From Clostridiales bacterium (GTDB taxonomy: Bacteria > Bacillota > Clostridia > Christensenellales > Aristaeellaceae), in the NCBI GenBank assembly GCA_024684375.1, contig JAIKWZ010000006.1, positions 62,001-126,000 on the forward strand: DNA of 64,000 nucleotides. Direction: 5' to 3'. The notes beneath the pieces were generated by a model. It had not been told where the DNA came from, ran no database searches, and saw only the letters and a list, made by a program, of their open reading frames with translations. Shown here one piece after another: positions 28,480 to 36,913 of the stretch. Position numbers and translations under genes: made by a program. Every line of letters begins with the position of its first letter. Within the stretch, counting starts at the first letter, position 1.

Positions 28480-29883
28480 TTAGCTGTGGCGGTAGACCTG
28501 CCAATCCATGTAGTTGCCAAGCGCCTCTTCGAGCACGTCAGCGCACTTTGCCTGAGTCAGCGCCACGTGGTGCTCGTAGCCTTCCCTGGCTACATAGTGC
28601 ATCAGCTCGTTAAGCCTCGGGACTCTGCATACGGCTACGCCGCCAAAGGTGGGCAGCGGATCATCAGTAAACTCTCCTTCGCCAAGATAACAGCGAATAA
28701 CGCCGTTAACGTCGTCGGTAGAAACCTTTAGGAACGTCATCTCGCTCGGACGCACACGGCCCTTGAGCGCTCCAAAGCTCACGTCGCGGCCAAGTGTCGT
28801 GGCAAGAATGTCCAGCTCGCCGATCTCAGGCTTGTCTTTAAAAGCGCAGGCGGGATAATTGGAGCAGTGCACGTTTATGCACTTTTCAGGCTCGTTTTTG
28901 TAGTTGTTGTTCCAGTCCTGATAGATCGGGGGTATACCCGAAGCGTTAAGCAGCGCCAGCATGCTCACCGCGCCCATAATATCGGTTTCACAGGCGCTGG
29001 GTCGGCCCTTCTGGCCCATCATGCTCATGACAAGACACATAGCGCAGCCGTAGTTTGCTTCCACGCTGTCCCAGCACTGAATGGCGCTGGCGTCACAGTG
29101 GTGAGTGTCCATCCAGTTTTCGATGGCCATGACCAGTTTGGCCTGTTTTTCCAGCTTTTCTCTTGAGATCCCTTCCAGTACGTTGCCGTACTGCTGTATT
29201 TCACGGACCTTCGAATCGATAAGGTTTTTATCATTTATCTCGGCAATGTCCGCCATTATCTCGCTGAAATCCTCAGTTTCTATGGTGATGCCGCTTCTTT
29301 GAAGGAGTTTTTCCGAGTAACGCACAGTTCTGAAGGGCATGACCCGCGCACCGATCTGGGCTATACGGGCGTTTTTGAGAGCCTTGACTACTGCGCAGAC
29401 TTTTGAAAAGTATTCAACATCTTTTTTGAATTCCTCTCCGTCAACAGGACATGTATGCCTGGAAGTGAGGGTGTACTTGATGCCCTGCTGGCGCAGGTTA
29501 TTGCAAAGGGAGAGTTTCCCGCAAAACGCGTCACGACGGTTTTCAAGCTGCAGCTTGTCAAAGTCATCGTCACAGGCCTGAATAAGGATCGGGCAGTCCA
29601 GACCGCTCTTTTTGATGGCGTCCGCTACTCCCGTTTCTTCTCCGAAGTTAGGCAGGCATACGATAATGCCGTCAATTTCCTTAGCGTGACGTCTGAAGAG
29701 GTCAGCGCACTTGAGCGCCTCGTCGTAGGTCATGGTCTCTCCCATGAATGTGTCTTCCGGAGAAAGTGTAATATACGAATGCCCCCATGCATCAAGACAC
29801 TCAAGCAGCTTTTTGCGGGCAGTCAGCACCAGATGATCGGGGAAAAAACTGCGGTTTGAAACGATTACTCCGAATGTAGACAT
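28480..29883 (-). CDS. L-fucose/L-arabinose isomerase-family sugar isomerase
   Basis: A probable aldose-ketose isomerase of the fucose/arabinose isomerase superfamily (467 residues). The C-terminal catalytic region has SACETDIMGAVSMLALL and PPIYQDWNNNY, which supply the Glu and Asp typical of the metal site, and NVHCSNYPACAF. The N-terminal half is a Rossmann-like domain (DGIIVCLPNFGEETG). It lies 13 bases after the FGGY kinase gene and is followed by the glycosidases, so it likely converts a released aldose into the ketose used by the kinase. The sugar is not certain: L-fucose, D-arabinose or another pentose are possible. Confidence 0.82.
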   Translation of the reverse strand: MSTFGVIVSNRSFFPDHLVLTARKKLLECLDAWGHSYITLSPEDTFMGETMTYDEALKCADLFRRHAKEIDGIIVCLPNFGEETGVADAIKKSGLDCPILIQACDDDFDKLQLENRRDAFCGKLSLCNNLRQQGIKYTLTSRHTCPVDGEEFKKDVEYFSKVCAVVKALKNARIAQIGARVMPFRTVRYSEKLLQRSGITIETEDFSEIMADIAEINDKNLIDSKVREIQQYGNVLEGISREKLEKQAKLVMAIENWMDTHHCDASAIQCWDSVEANYGCAMCLVMSMMGQKGRPSACETDIMGAVSMLALLNASGIPPIYQDWNNNYKNEPEKCINVHCSNYPACAFKDKPEIGELDILATTLGRDVSFGALKGRVRPSEMTFLKVSTDDVNGVIRCYLGEGEFTDDPLPTFGGVAVCRVPRLNELMHYVAREGYEHHVALTQAKCADVLEEALGNYMDWQVYRHS

Positions 29884-29896
29884 AACAACACCTCAC

Positions 29897-31360
29897 CTAA
29901 ACAGTCAGTATTCTTGAAACGGCGTTACGCCATTGTTTCATTTTTTCGTGTCTGTCCTCTGAAGACAGGTTTGGGAAATAAGTTTTCACCGTATGCCACG
30001 CAAGCTCCTTCAAATCAAAAACGTCCAGAGAGTCTCCCGCCATAAGCGCACAGCCCAAAGCACTGAGTTCTGTTTCATCCGAGACAGCCACCTCACAGCC
30101 GCAAAGATCAGCCTGAAGCTGCATAAGCATCGTGTTCCTGCTCCCTCCGCCGTCAGCACACAGTTTGTTCAGGGATTTCCCGTAAGCATTGGACATGTAT
30201 TCCAGCACGTCCGCGTTCTGATATGCCATGCTTTCAACGGCAGCTCTTACCAGATGAGCTCTTGTCGTGCCCCTGTTCATGCCGATAAAGGCAGCCTTCG
30301 CATTCTCGTCAAAGTACGGCGCGCCCATGCCCGAAAACGCGGGAACAAGGAATACCCCGCCGCAATCGTCTACGCTCCTGGCAAGTTTTTCAGCTTCGTC
30401 CGGAGTCTCGGCAAGGCCGGCCTCTGAACACAGCCACGATATAGTATCACCCGAATGTGTGATATTGCCCTCAAGTGAATAAAGCACTTTACCTTTACGG
30501 CCGAACGCTACGCTGGTGCTCAGTCCTCTAGGACTAACGCAGATCTTTTCGCCTGTATTCAGCATGACGGAGCTGCCGGTCCCGTATGAGGTTTTGACCT
30601 GCCCCTCAGAAAAGCAGCCCTGACCGAACAATGACGCATGGCTGTCACCCATTACTCCGCAAATCCTGATGCCGGATGGGATCCCCTCGCAGGCAGTCAC
30701 GCCGAAAAGCTCATCAGACAACCTGACTTCAGGCAAACAAACATATGGAACCGAGAAGATATCGCACAGTTCTTTGTCGAATCCTAGCGTTTGTAAATTG
30801 AACAACTGCGTTCTTGACGCGTTGCTTGCGTCAGTGGCAAAGCATTTTCCGCCCGTAAGCCTGTACACAAGATAGCTGTCGATGGTTGATATGCAGATCT
30901 CTCCGTTTTCGGCTCGCCTTCTGAGCGTCTCGTCCTCGCTCAATGCATGTGAAGCCTTAGCGGCGGAATAATAAGGGCTCAGATCTAATCCCGTGAGCGT
31001 TTTAACGGTTCCGGCAGAAGAGGCGAGCCCTTCACAAAGCTTCTTTGCCCGCACGTCCTGCCAGACTATGGCTTTCCTGACAGGTGTCCCGCTTTCCCGT
31101 TCGAAGAACGCTGTTGTCTCGCGCTGGTTGGAAATGCTGATCGCAGCTATTCTTGCGGCAGGTATCCCATCCGAAACACACTTTATACCCTCAGTAACAT
31201 TTTGAAAGATTTCATCGGCATCGTGCTCTGACCAACCCGTCTGCGGATAGTACTGCGAGTGTTTTTTTGAATATCTCCGCAGTATCTTTCCTGTGCTGTC
31301 GATCAAAAAAACCTTGCTTGCTGATGTGGACTGATCTATCGAAACTATATACTCTTCCAT
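29897..31360 (-). CDS. FGGY-family carbohydrate kinase
   Basis: An ATP-dependent sugar or polyol kinase of 487 residues. The phosphate loop IVSIDQSTSASK, the ISNQRETT and AIVWQDVR blocks, and GTGSSVMLNTG are glycerol-kinase-like. The catalytic Asp block reads GVMGDSHASLFGQG rather than the GDQ seen in true glycerol kinases, so another substrate is likely, such as a ketopentose. The C-terminal ATP site is ADGGGSRNTMLMQLQADL. The start overlaps the transketolase subunit stop by 16 bases, linking the two functions. It probably phosphorylates the ketose from the neighbouring isomerase. Confidence 0.88.
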   Translation of the reverse strand: MEEYIVSIDQSTSASKVFLIDSTGKILRRYSKKHSQYYPQTGWSEHDADEIFQNVTEGIKCVSDGIPAARIAAISISNQRETTAFFERESGTPVRKAIVWQDVRAKKLCEGLASSAGTVKTLTGLDLSPYYSAAKASHALSEDETLRRRAENGEICISTIDSYLVYRLTGGKCFATDASNASRTQLFNLQTLGFDKELCDIFSVPYVCLPEVRLSDELFGVTACEGIPSGIRICGVMGDSHASLFGQGCFSEGQVKTSYGTGSSVMLNTGEKICVSPRGLSTSVAFGRKGKVLYSLEGNITHSGDTISWLCSEAGLAETPDEAEKLARSVDDCGGVFLVPAFSGMGAPYFDENAKAAFIGMNRGTTRAHLVRAAVESMAYQNADVLEYMSNAYGKSLNKLCADGGGSRNTMLMQLQADLCGCEVAVSDETELSALGCALMAGDSLDVFDLKELAWHTVKTYFPNLSSEDRHEKMKQWRNAVSRILTV

Positions 31361-32286
31361 TTCTTCAGTCCCTCCACAGCGCGCTCATATATGCCTTCGC
31401 TTGTAAGCCCATAATGCGCCAGCACTTCGGCGCTGTTTCCGGAAAACGTTTTTTCATCAGGAAGCCCCATTATAGTCATTGGCACAGGTTTGACCTGTGA
31501 AAGCACTTCGCTGACAGCTCCGCCAAGCCCGCCATACACTGAGTGCTCCTCGGCCGTGAGAACAAAGCCTGTGTCTGCGGCCTCAAGTATAGCGATAGTA
31601 TCTAAGGGCTTTATACAGAACATATCGTAAACGCTGAAAGAATACCCTTTATCGTTAAGCTTATCAGCAGCTTTGAGCGCCGGATATACCATTTCGCCGC
31701 AGGCAATTATAGCGCCGTCACATCCAGTCTTTAGCTTTACCGCCTTGCCGGGAGTGAACGAAGCGTTTACGTCGTAAAACACCGGCACAGCGCCCCTGCC
31801 TACGCGCACATAAGCGGCGATGTCACTTTTGGCAAGGTAATCCGTCAGCGCTGTCATTTGCACCGCGTCTGACGGAATAAACACTTCGAGCCCGGGTATA
31901 GCGCGCATGAGCGCTATGTCCTGAGTAGAGTGATGCGTCGAGCCCAGAGCGCCATAACTTACGCCGCCGGATACCCCGATTATCTTAACATTCGTATGAC
32001 TGTAAGCCACGTCGACTTTGACCTGTTCCGCGCTTCGCATGGAATAAAAACAGGCGGGTCCGCATACGAAAGGCCTGAGACCGGAATTGGCAAGTCCGGC
32101 AGCGATGCCTACCGCATCCTGCTCGGCTATACCGCACTCAACGAACTGTTCTGGTAGATGTTTGGCAAAATCCGTCAGTGTCACGCTGCCGCGGCTGTCA
32201 GTGGCAAGCGCGAAAATTGTCTTGTCTTCAGTCGCAAGTCTCTCGATTTCCTGGGTAAACGCGCCGCGCAAATGCCTCATTTCCAT
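31345..32286 (-). CDS. Transketolase, C-terminal subunit (split type)
   Basis: Carries the pyrimidine-binding and C-terminal domains of a two-gene transketolase (313 residues). The conserved Glu that activates thiamine diphosphate lies in QFVECGIAEQDAVGIAAGLA, followed by the SYGALGSTHHSTQDIALMRA block. The start shares TAATG with the stop of the N-terminal subunit gene, ensuring equal synthesis. Split transketolases occur in Clostridia generally and also as the AptA/AptB pair of D-apiose catabolism, so the placement beside a kinase and isomerase is informative but not decisive. Confidence 0.92.
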   Translation of the reverse strand: MEMRHLRGAFTQEIERLATEDKTIFALATDSRGSVTLTDFAKHLPEQFVECGIAEQDAVGIAAGLANSGLRPFVCGPACFYSMRSAEQVKVDVAYSHTNVKIIGVSGGVSYGALGSTHHSTQDIALMRAIPGLEVFIPSDAVQMTALTDYLAKSDIAAYVRVGRGAVPVFYDVNASFTPGKAVKLKTGCDGAIIACGEMVYPALKAADKLNDKGYSFSVYDMFCIKPLDTIAILEAADTGFVLTAEEHSVYGGLGGAVSEVLSQVKPVPMTIMGLPDEKTFSGNSAEVLAHYGLTSEGIYERAVEGLKKWKSI

Positions 32287-33107
32287 TAAAACCGCACCTC
32301 CTTTATCCCCAGAGCAGTATAGGCTTCCCTGAGCTGTTCTACGGTAGGAACTTTATGGTGCCATTCGGGTCTGTTTTCCGCAAACGGCAGACCTTTGCCC
32401 TTTACTGTGCGGGCTATCAGCATATGGGGTTTTCCTTTGGGACGATCTGAATGGAAATACTCGTGCAAAGCGGAAACATCGTTGCCGTCAAGTTCGGTGA
32501 CATCCCAGCCGAAAGATGAGTATTTTTCCGAAAGCTTATCCAGCGCCATAACGTCTTCGGTCGGGCCGCTGATCTGCAGACCGTTTCGATCGACCACAGC
32601 CCAAAGGTTGTCAAGCTTGTAATTCGCTGCAGCCATTGCGGCCTCCCATACACTGCCTTCTGCCTGTTCGCCGTCACCCATTACCACAAAAGTTTTATAT
32701 GCTTTTCCTGTTCTTTTTGCGCCGATGGCTGCGCCTACTGCTACTGGAAGCCCGTGACCCAGCGCGCCGGTACAGACCTCAACTCCATTAACTGCGTTGT
32801 TAGGGTGGCCAATTATGGGAGAGCCGGCTTGAGAGAAGGTGGCCAACTGACTTCTTGGGAAAAAGCCTCTGTCGCCAAGGATTGCGTAATACGGCTCACA
32901 AGAATGACCTTTGCTGAGGAAAAATCTGTCCCTGTCCGGAGAAGAAGCGTTTTCAGGCCCAAAGTTCATTGCATCGTAAAACAGTACTGTGAGTATGTCG
33001 CTAACGCTCATTGCCCCGCCTGTGTGCCCGGTCTGGGCGTTAAAAATCATCGTAAGGGCGCAGGCTCTGATCTCGTTTGCCTTATCGATAAGCTGTTGTG
33101 TAGTCAA
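32286..33107 (-). CDS. Transketolase, N-terminal subunit (split type)
   Basis: Carries the thiamine-diphosphate-binding half: FNAQTGHTGGAMSVSDIL, then the GDGEQAEGSVWEAAMAAANYKLDN motif that binds Mg-ThDP. The ORF-track ATG (33137) overlaps the upstream gene. GAGGAGG lies five bases before a TTG at 33107, which gives 273 residues beginning TTQQLIDKA, and is the preferred start. It pairs with the following C-terminal subunit. Together they would transfer a two-carbon ketol unit, linking the phosphorylated ketose to the pentose phosphate pool. Confidence 0.9.
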   Translation of the reverse strand: MTTQQLIDKANEIRACALTMIFNAQTGHTGGAMSVSDILTVLFYDAMNFGPENASSPDRDRFFLSKGHSCEPYYAILGDRGFFPRSQLATFSQAGSPIIGHPNNAVNGVEVCTGALGHGLPVAVGAAIGAKRTGKAYKTFVVMGDGEQAEGSVWEAAMAAANYKLDNLWAVVDRNGLQISGPTEDVMALDKLSEKYSSFGWDVTELDGNDVSALHEYFHSDRPKGKPHMLIARTVKGKGLPFAENRPEWHHKVPTVEQLREAYTALGIKEVRF

Positions 33108-33123
33108 GCTGTCCTCCTCATGT

Positions 33124-34116
33124 CTAAATAATGACATTTTCTTTGTATTGAATTGTTATGCGACCATCAGCGTCAAATTCAAGCGGCAGCAAAATGTGTG
33201 AACACTCTACGAAATTGCGCGTGTTGTGTCTTTCGCTGAGCAGGTATAACCTGCGCTTTATTGAAACGACTTGCGTTGGCTGAGAATTGAACGTAGTCTT
33301 GCAACCTTCGCCGACACAGGGATTGCCCATGCGCTTCCAGCCATTAAGCGGAGAGTCGCTCATATAATAGAGCGCCTCATTGTACTCCCAGCCTGTTAAT
33401 CCGCTTGTAATCAGATAATACTTACCCTCACGCTTAAACATACAGGGCGCCTCCCTGGCGTCACAGGCGTCTATACGCGCATAAGAGCTCGTTTCGTCAA
33501 GATAATCATCTGTGAGCCGTACAATGTGAAGGCAGCGTTCAAAAGGCTTAAGCACAGAGTTAAAGGCTTCAGACACATGCCGGTCGTAAATAAAGTACGC
33601 GGCATCGTCTGAGTTTTCAAACAACGTGCAGTCTCTTACGTAGCCGTTTCGGTCGATAGGCCTGAAAATCCTTTCAACGCGGTAGTTTCCGTTTACCCTG
33701 TCGCAGGAAGCTGAAAGCGCTTCGGCGGCTCCGTCGGTAAAGCCGTGGTCCCCAGGAGACTTGACAAAGTGGCACCAGAGAACATATCTGCCGGTCATTT
33801 TATTGAATAACAGTTTCGGACGCTCGAACCGCAGCGGAGGTCTAAGAAAGGTATCGTTTGAAGAACCGGCACGCAGTATGACGCCCTCATATTCCCACGT
33901 TGACAAGTCGCGGGATCTGTACATGACCACTCCGGTATCACTTACCTGGCCGCCTGACCCGTTTTTTCCGAAAGGAAGCGGACGCAGCGCAAGCCCGTAC
34001 CAATGGTACCAGCCGTCAACTGAGATGATTCCACCGTCACTGGCATTTAATACATTACCGTCCGTGTCGTGCAATAGCGGAAACTCGTCCAGCGCCCCGT
34101 TATGAAACACTATCAT
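33124..34116 (-). CDS. Glycoside hydrolase family 43-like beta-propeller enzyme
   Basis: A probable five-bladed propeller glycosidase of 330 residues. SVDGWYHWYGLALRP followed by VMYRSRDLSTWEYEG is typical of the GH43 group that includes exo-beta-1,3-galactanases. RDCTLFENSDDAAYFIY and REAPCMFKREGKYYLITSG are the usual acidic blade motifs. There is no signal peptide, so it would act on imported oligosaccharide. It starts immediately after the fucosidase stop. The subfamily cannot be fixed; galactanase, arabinofuranosidase or xylosidase activities are possible. Confidence 0.78.
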   Translation of the reverse strand: MIVFHNGALDEFPLLHDTDGNVLNASDGGIISVDGWYHWYGLALRPLPFGKNGSGGQVSDTGVVMYRSRDLSTWEYEGVILRAGSSNDTFLRPPLRFERPKLLFNKMTGRYVLWCHFVKSPGDHGFTDGAAEALSASCDRVNGNYRVERIFRPIDRNGYVRDCTLFENSDDAAYFIYDRHVSEAFNSVLKPFERCLHIVRLTDDYLDETSSYARIDACDAREAPCMFKREGKYYLITSGLTGWEYNEALYYMSDSPLNGWKRMGNPCVGEGCKTTFNSQPTQVVSIKRRLYLLSERHNTRNFVECSHILLPLEFDADGRITIQYKENVII

Positions 34117-35580
34117 CTACAGTTTCTCCCCAAATATGTTAAGCATGTTCACATACGCGCTGGGAAGCTTTTCCGGCAGTTTCACCAGAAGTGTTCCAAA
34201 TTCGTGAACGAACGGAAGCTCACTGACAGAGTTCATGATGACTTTCTGTACCTTGCCAGAATCAAAAGCCTTAAGCGCTACAGTCGCGCCGGGACATGGT
34301 TTCATAAGGAACGCAAACACAGTTGAACCTTTTGCTGTATATCGCACATCATCCTTTTGCCATTGTACGGCTTCTTCTCCGCCTGCTGCAAAGCTCGTGT
34401 TCCCTTCCTGACATCTCCGCCAGGGTCTGGAAGAATAAATGCCGTCACCATACAATCGGAGCCATTCTCCGATCTCCTCAAGTATGAACCTGCTCTCTTC
34501 GTCAATAGTGCCATCAGGCCGCTGCGGGATATTGAGCATCAGGCAGCCGTTTTTTGAAACTATATCCACAAGCATCTCAATTATATGCGACGGCTTTTTA
34601 TACTGGAAATCTGTATGGTAAAACCAATTGCCTATACATGTGTCAGTATTCCAGACATCCTGAGAGGGCATATCCAATACGCTGCGTTCACAGTCCAGCA
34701 CCCCGATTTTATATATCTCAGGACCTTTGTTTTTCTGCAGGTACAGCGCGCGGTTCTCACCGTATTGAGCGATCGAGGTGTTATAAAGATGACTCACCGC
34801 TTTAAGGCCATAGCTGTATGCGTCGTCGTCCTCACATTTCTGAGGTTTATTTGCCCAGTGCCTCCCGAAGGGAAGAGATCCATCTGAATACAAAAAATCC
34901 GGTCTGAATTTGTCGATCATCTCCATGACCGCCTTCAGCCAGTATTCGTGAAACCCTTCGTTCTGTGTATACCAAGGGATATTTACATTTGGGTCAGAAA
35001 TCACGTGACAATAATTATCGTGATAGAAACGTCTGTAAGCAGGATCGTTGCCGTCATAAGGTACGCCTTTAAATGGCCCGAATTTGTCCGCACCCTTGTT
35101 GAAACGCCACCAGCTGAAGGACGCCGCGAGATGCTCGGTTATGCCGAACGGAAGTCCTCTCTTCCTTGCGGCTCGTTCCCAAAGCGCGCAGATATCCTTA
35201 TGCGGACCCACGTTTACACTGTTCATTGGGTTAACTTCAGAATCATAGTTAAAGAAATTGTCGTGGTGAGTTGTTTGGGCAGCAAAGAATTTCGCTCCGC
35301 AGCGGATATACAGGTCGATCAGTCCGTCTGGGTCGAAGTGTTCCGCTTTCCACAAGGCGCAAATGTCCTTATATCCAAACTTGGACGGATGACCGTATAG
35401 ACGAAGGTGATGCTCATAGGCAGGAGAACCTTCCTGATACATATTTCGCGCATACCAGTCCCCAAACATGGGAACGCTTTGCGGCCCCCAGTGAGACCAA
35501 ATTCCAAACTTGGCGTCCCTGTACCATTCCGGCACTCTGAAATTATACAAAGAGTCGAAGCTTACTTCAAAAGACTTCAC
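34117..35580 (-). CDS. Alpha-L-fucosidase, GH29
   Basis: Releases L-fucose with retention. The conserved N-terminal KFGIWSHWGPQSVPMFGDWYA, the TTHHDNFFNYDS segment and the nucleophile Asp in PDFLYSDGSLPFG (near residue 240) identify GH29. It has 487 residues and no signal peptide, so it is cytoplasmic. A GTG start with GGAGA upstream overlaps the regulator stop as GTGA. It is the first enzyme gene after the LacI regulator, and a second GH29 is encoded at 40461 in the divergent operon. Confidence 0.92.
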   Translation of the reverse strand: MKSFEVSFDSLYNFRVPEWYRDAKFGIWSHWGPQSVPMFGDWYARNMYQEGSPAYEHHLRLYGHPSKFGYKDICALWKAEHFDPDGLIDLYIRCGAKFFAAQTTHHDNFFNYDSEVNPMNSVNVGPHKDICALWERAARKRGLPFGITEHLAASFSWWRFNKGADKFGPFKGVPYDGNDPAYRRFYHDNYCHVISDPNVNIPWYTQNEGFHEYWLKAVMEMIDKFRPDFLYSDGSLPFGRHWANKPQKCEDDDAYSYGLKAVSHLYNTSIAQYGENRALYLQKNKGPEIYKIGVLDCERSVLDMPSQDVWNTDTCIGNWFYHTDFQYKKPSHIIEMLVDIVSKNGCLMLNIPQRPDGTIDEESRFILEEIGEWLRLYGDGIYSSRPWRRCQEGNTSFAAGGEEAVQWQKDDVRYTAKGSTVFAFLMKPCPGATVALKAFDSGKVQKVIMNSVSELPFVHEFGTLLVKLPEKLPSAYVNMLNIFGEKL

Positions 35581-36578
35581 GAATGCTTCTCCTTTGCTTC
35601 GATCGTCTTCACACTGTCTCTTTCCACTATGCTTACGCCCATCCGGATGCGAAGCGGGGTTTTTTCGTTGTATCTCATCATTTCCCAGAGACGATCCACA
35701 GCGATCCTGCCAAGCCGCGTTTTATCGACCCTGACCGTGGACAGAGCAGGTTCGATCACTTGACACATTGGCATATCGTCCATACCGATTATTGAAACAT
35801 CTTCCGGCAGCCTGTAACCCTGCCCTTTCAAGGCCCGCATGGCGCCCATTGCCATGATATCATTGCCGGCAAACATAGCATCGGGAAGCTGCGAGTGTTT
35901 CTCCTCGATATATCTGTACATATCCACGTATGAACCCTCGACCGTGGGTTCAAGCGGAATTCGCACAGGCTTTTCAAAACCGGCTTCCTCAAGACCAAAC
36001 GCAAATCCCCGATACCTGTCCTCCATATTGTTGAAAGGAAGCGAGGAATCCAGAAAGCCAAAGCATGTATGGCCTTTCTCAATAAGATACCTGGCCGCGA
36101 TGTATCCAGCCTCCTGATTATCGATAGAAACTGAAGAAAAGCTTTCAAAACGAAAATCGCTGTCAAGCAGCAAAATCGGATGAGCCATGCGCGCAAACGG
36201 AACAAGATCGCTGCTTTTCATCTCGGTAGCCAAGAGCAGCATGGGTCTGTCAAGCAGCTCCGAAATATCGTCCTCACCTGTACATTTGTTGATTAGCAGG
36301 TCACAGCCCAAATGATGGCATTCATCCTGAATGCCTTCAATCAGTTGGCTGAAAAAGGCGGTTTCCATAACGACCTTTCCATGCCTTCTGTAAATGACAA
36401 AACGCATGCATCGTCTGTCTGATTCCGAAGGCGTTTTGTAACCCATTTGAACGGCGAGGCGACGGATGGCCTCCGCTTTATCCGGATTGATGCCGGCTTT
36501 ATAGTTTAGAGAGTTAGATACACTGGCGGTGGAAACTCCAGCCGCTCTTGCAATGTCCGAAAGTCTTAGCTTGCTCAT
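35577..36578 (-). CDS. LacI-family transcriptional regulator
   Basis: An N-terminal helix-turn-helix, LRLSDIARAAGVSTASVSNSLN, precedes a periplasmic-binding-protein-like effector domain (about 60-333). The ORF-track start (36614) is replaced by the ATG at 36578, which has GGAGG four bases upstream and gives the classical MSKLRLSDIA start (333 residues). It is the first gene of the minus-strand sugar operon and faces the ABC transporter operon, so it probably controls both. The effector is probably a sugar released by the locus; operator sites are not certain. Confidence 0.93.
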   Translation of the reverse strand: MSKLRLSDIARAAGVSTASVSNSLNYKAGINPDKAEAIRRLAVQMGYKTPSESDRRCMRFVIYRRHGKVVMETAFFSQLIEGIQDECHHLGCDLLINKCTGEDDISELLDRPMLLLATEMKSSDLVPFARMAHPILLLDSDFRFESFSSVSIDNQEAGYIAARYLIEKGHTCFGFLDSSLPFNNMEDRYRGFAFGLEEAGFEKPVRIPLEPTVEGSYVDMYRYIEEKHSQLPDAMFAGNDIMAMGAMRALKGQGYRLPEDVSIIGMDDMPMCQVIEPALSTVRVDKTRLGRIAVDRLWEMMRYNEKTPLRIRMGVSIVERDSVKTIEAKEKHS

Positions 36579-36603
36579 ATGTCCTCCATCGTTAAACAAT
36601 TGT

Positions 36604-36632
36604 ATTATAAACAATCTTCAGAACAATCTCAA
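36604..36632 (-). promoter_or_regulatory. Promoter of the LacI-regulator/glycosidase operon
   Basis: On the minus strand TTGAGA (36627-36632) is separated by 17 bases from TATAAT (36604-36609). Transcription would start near 36597, leaving a leader of about 20 bases with GGAGG before the regulator ATG. The ACAATTGT palindrome overlaps the expected start point, a suitable place for repression. Confidence 0.7.
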
Positions 36633-36819
36633 GCTTATGCTAAAATTTAACATAATAATTTAGTCACATTTCCATGATTGATCCAGCGAAACTCCTATCA
36701 TTTTATCTATACTGTCGATTATTTATCGCAAATACCTCTGTACAAGCTTTTTTCTTGTATTAGTTATGAGTTATTTAATAAAAATATCCAGAAAACTAAG
36801 CGAAAAATTTTTGAAAATA

Positions 36820-36848
36820 TAGACAATAATCGAATAGTTTGATATAAT
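36820..36848 (+). promoter_or_regulatory. Promoter of the sugar ABC transporter operon
   Basis: TAGACA (36820-36825), a 17-base spacer and a perfect TATAAT (36843-36848) lie about 65 bases before the first permease ATG, which has its own AAGGAGG. An A/T palindrome sits directly upstream of the -35. Confidence 0.7.
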
Positions 36849-36913
36849 AGAGGCAAGTTAATCAATATTTTTTTCGATGAGGTTTTTTCTCCGGACACTC
36901 AAGGAGGTTTCGC

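Larger units (their letters stand above)
36579..36913. other. Divergent intergenic control region (335 bp, A/T-rich)
   Basis: This is the longest stretch without a gene. It holds two opposed consensus-like promoters (listed separately), a perfect ACAATTGT palindrome at 36596-36603 just downstream of the minus-strand -10, an AAAAATTTTT palindrome near 36803-36812 just upstream of the plus-strand -35, and a small TACAAG/CTTGTA hairpin at 36741-36759. The palindromes are candidate LacI-type operators by position only; they lack the usual central CG. No small ORF or RNA gene is evident. Confidence 0.6.

Noticed and set aside
29897-31360. Calling the FGGY kinase glycerol kinase
   Set aside because: The N-terminal motifs look similar, but the catalytic Asp block is GDSHA rather than GDQ, and the operon contains isomerase and transketolase rather than glycerol genes.
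36741-36759. TACAAG/CTTGTA hairpin in the divergent region as a terminator or riboswitch
   Set aside because: The stem has only six pairs with a T-rich loop and no T-run at a gene end; it is probably chance in A/T-rich DNA.
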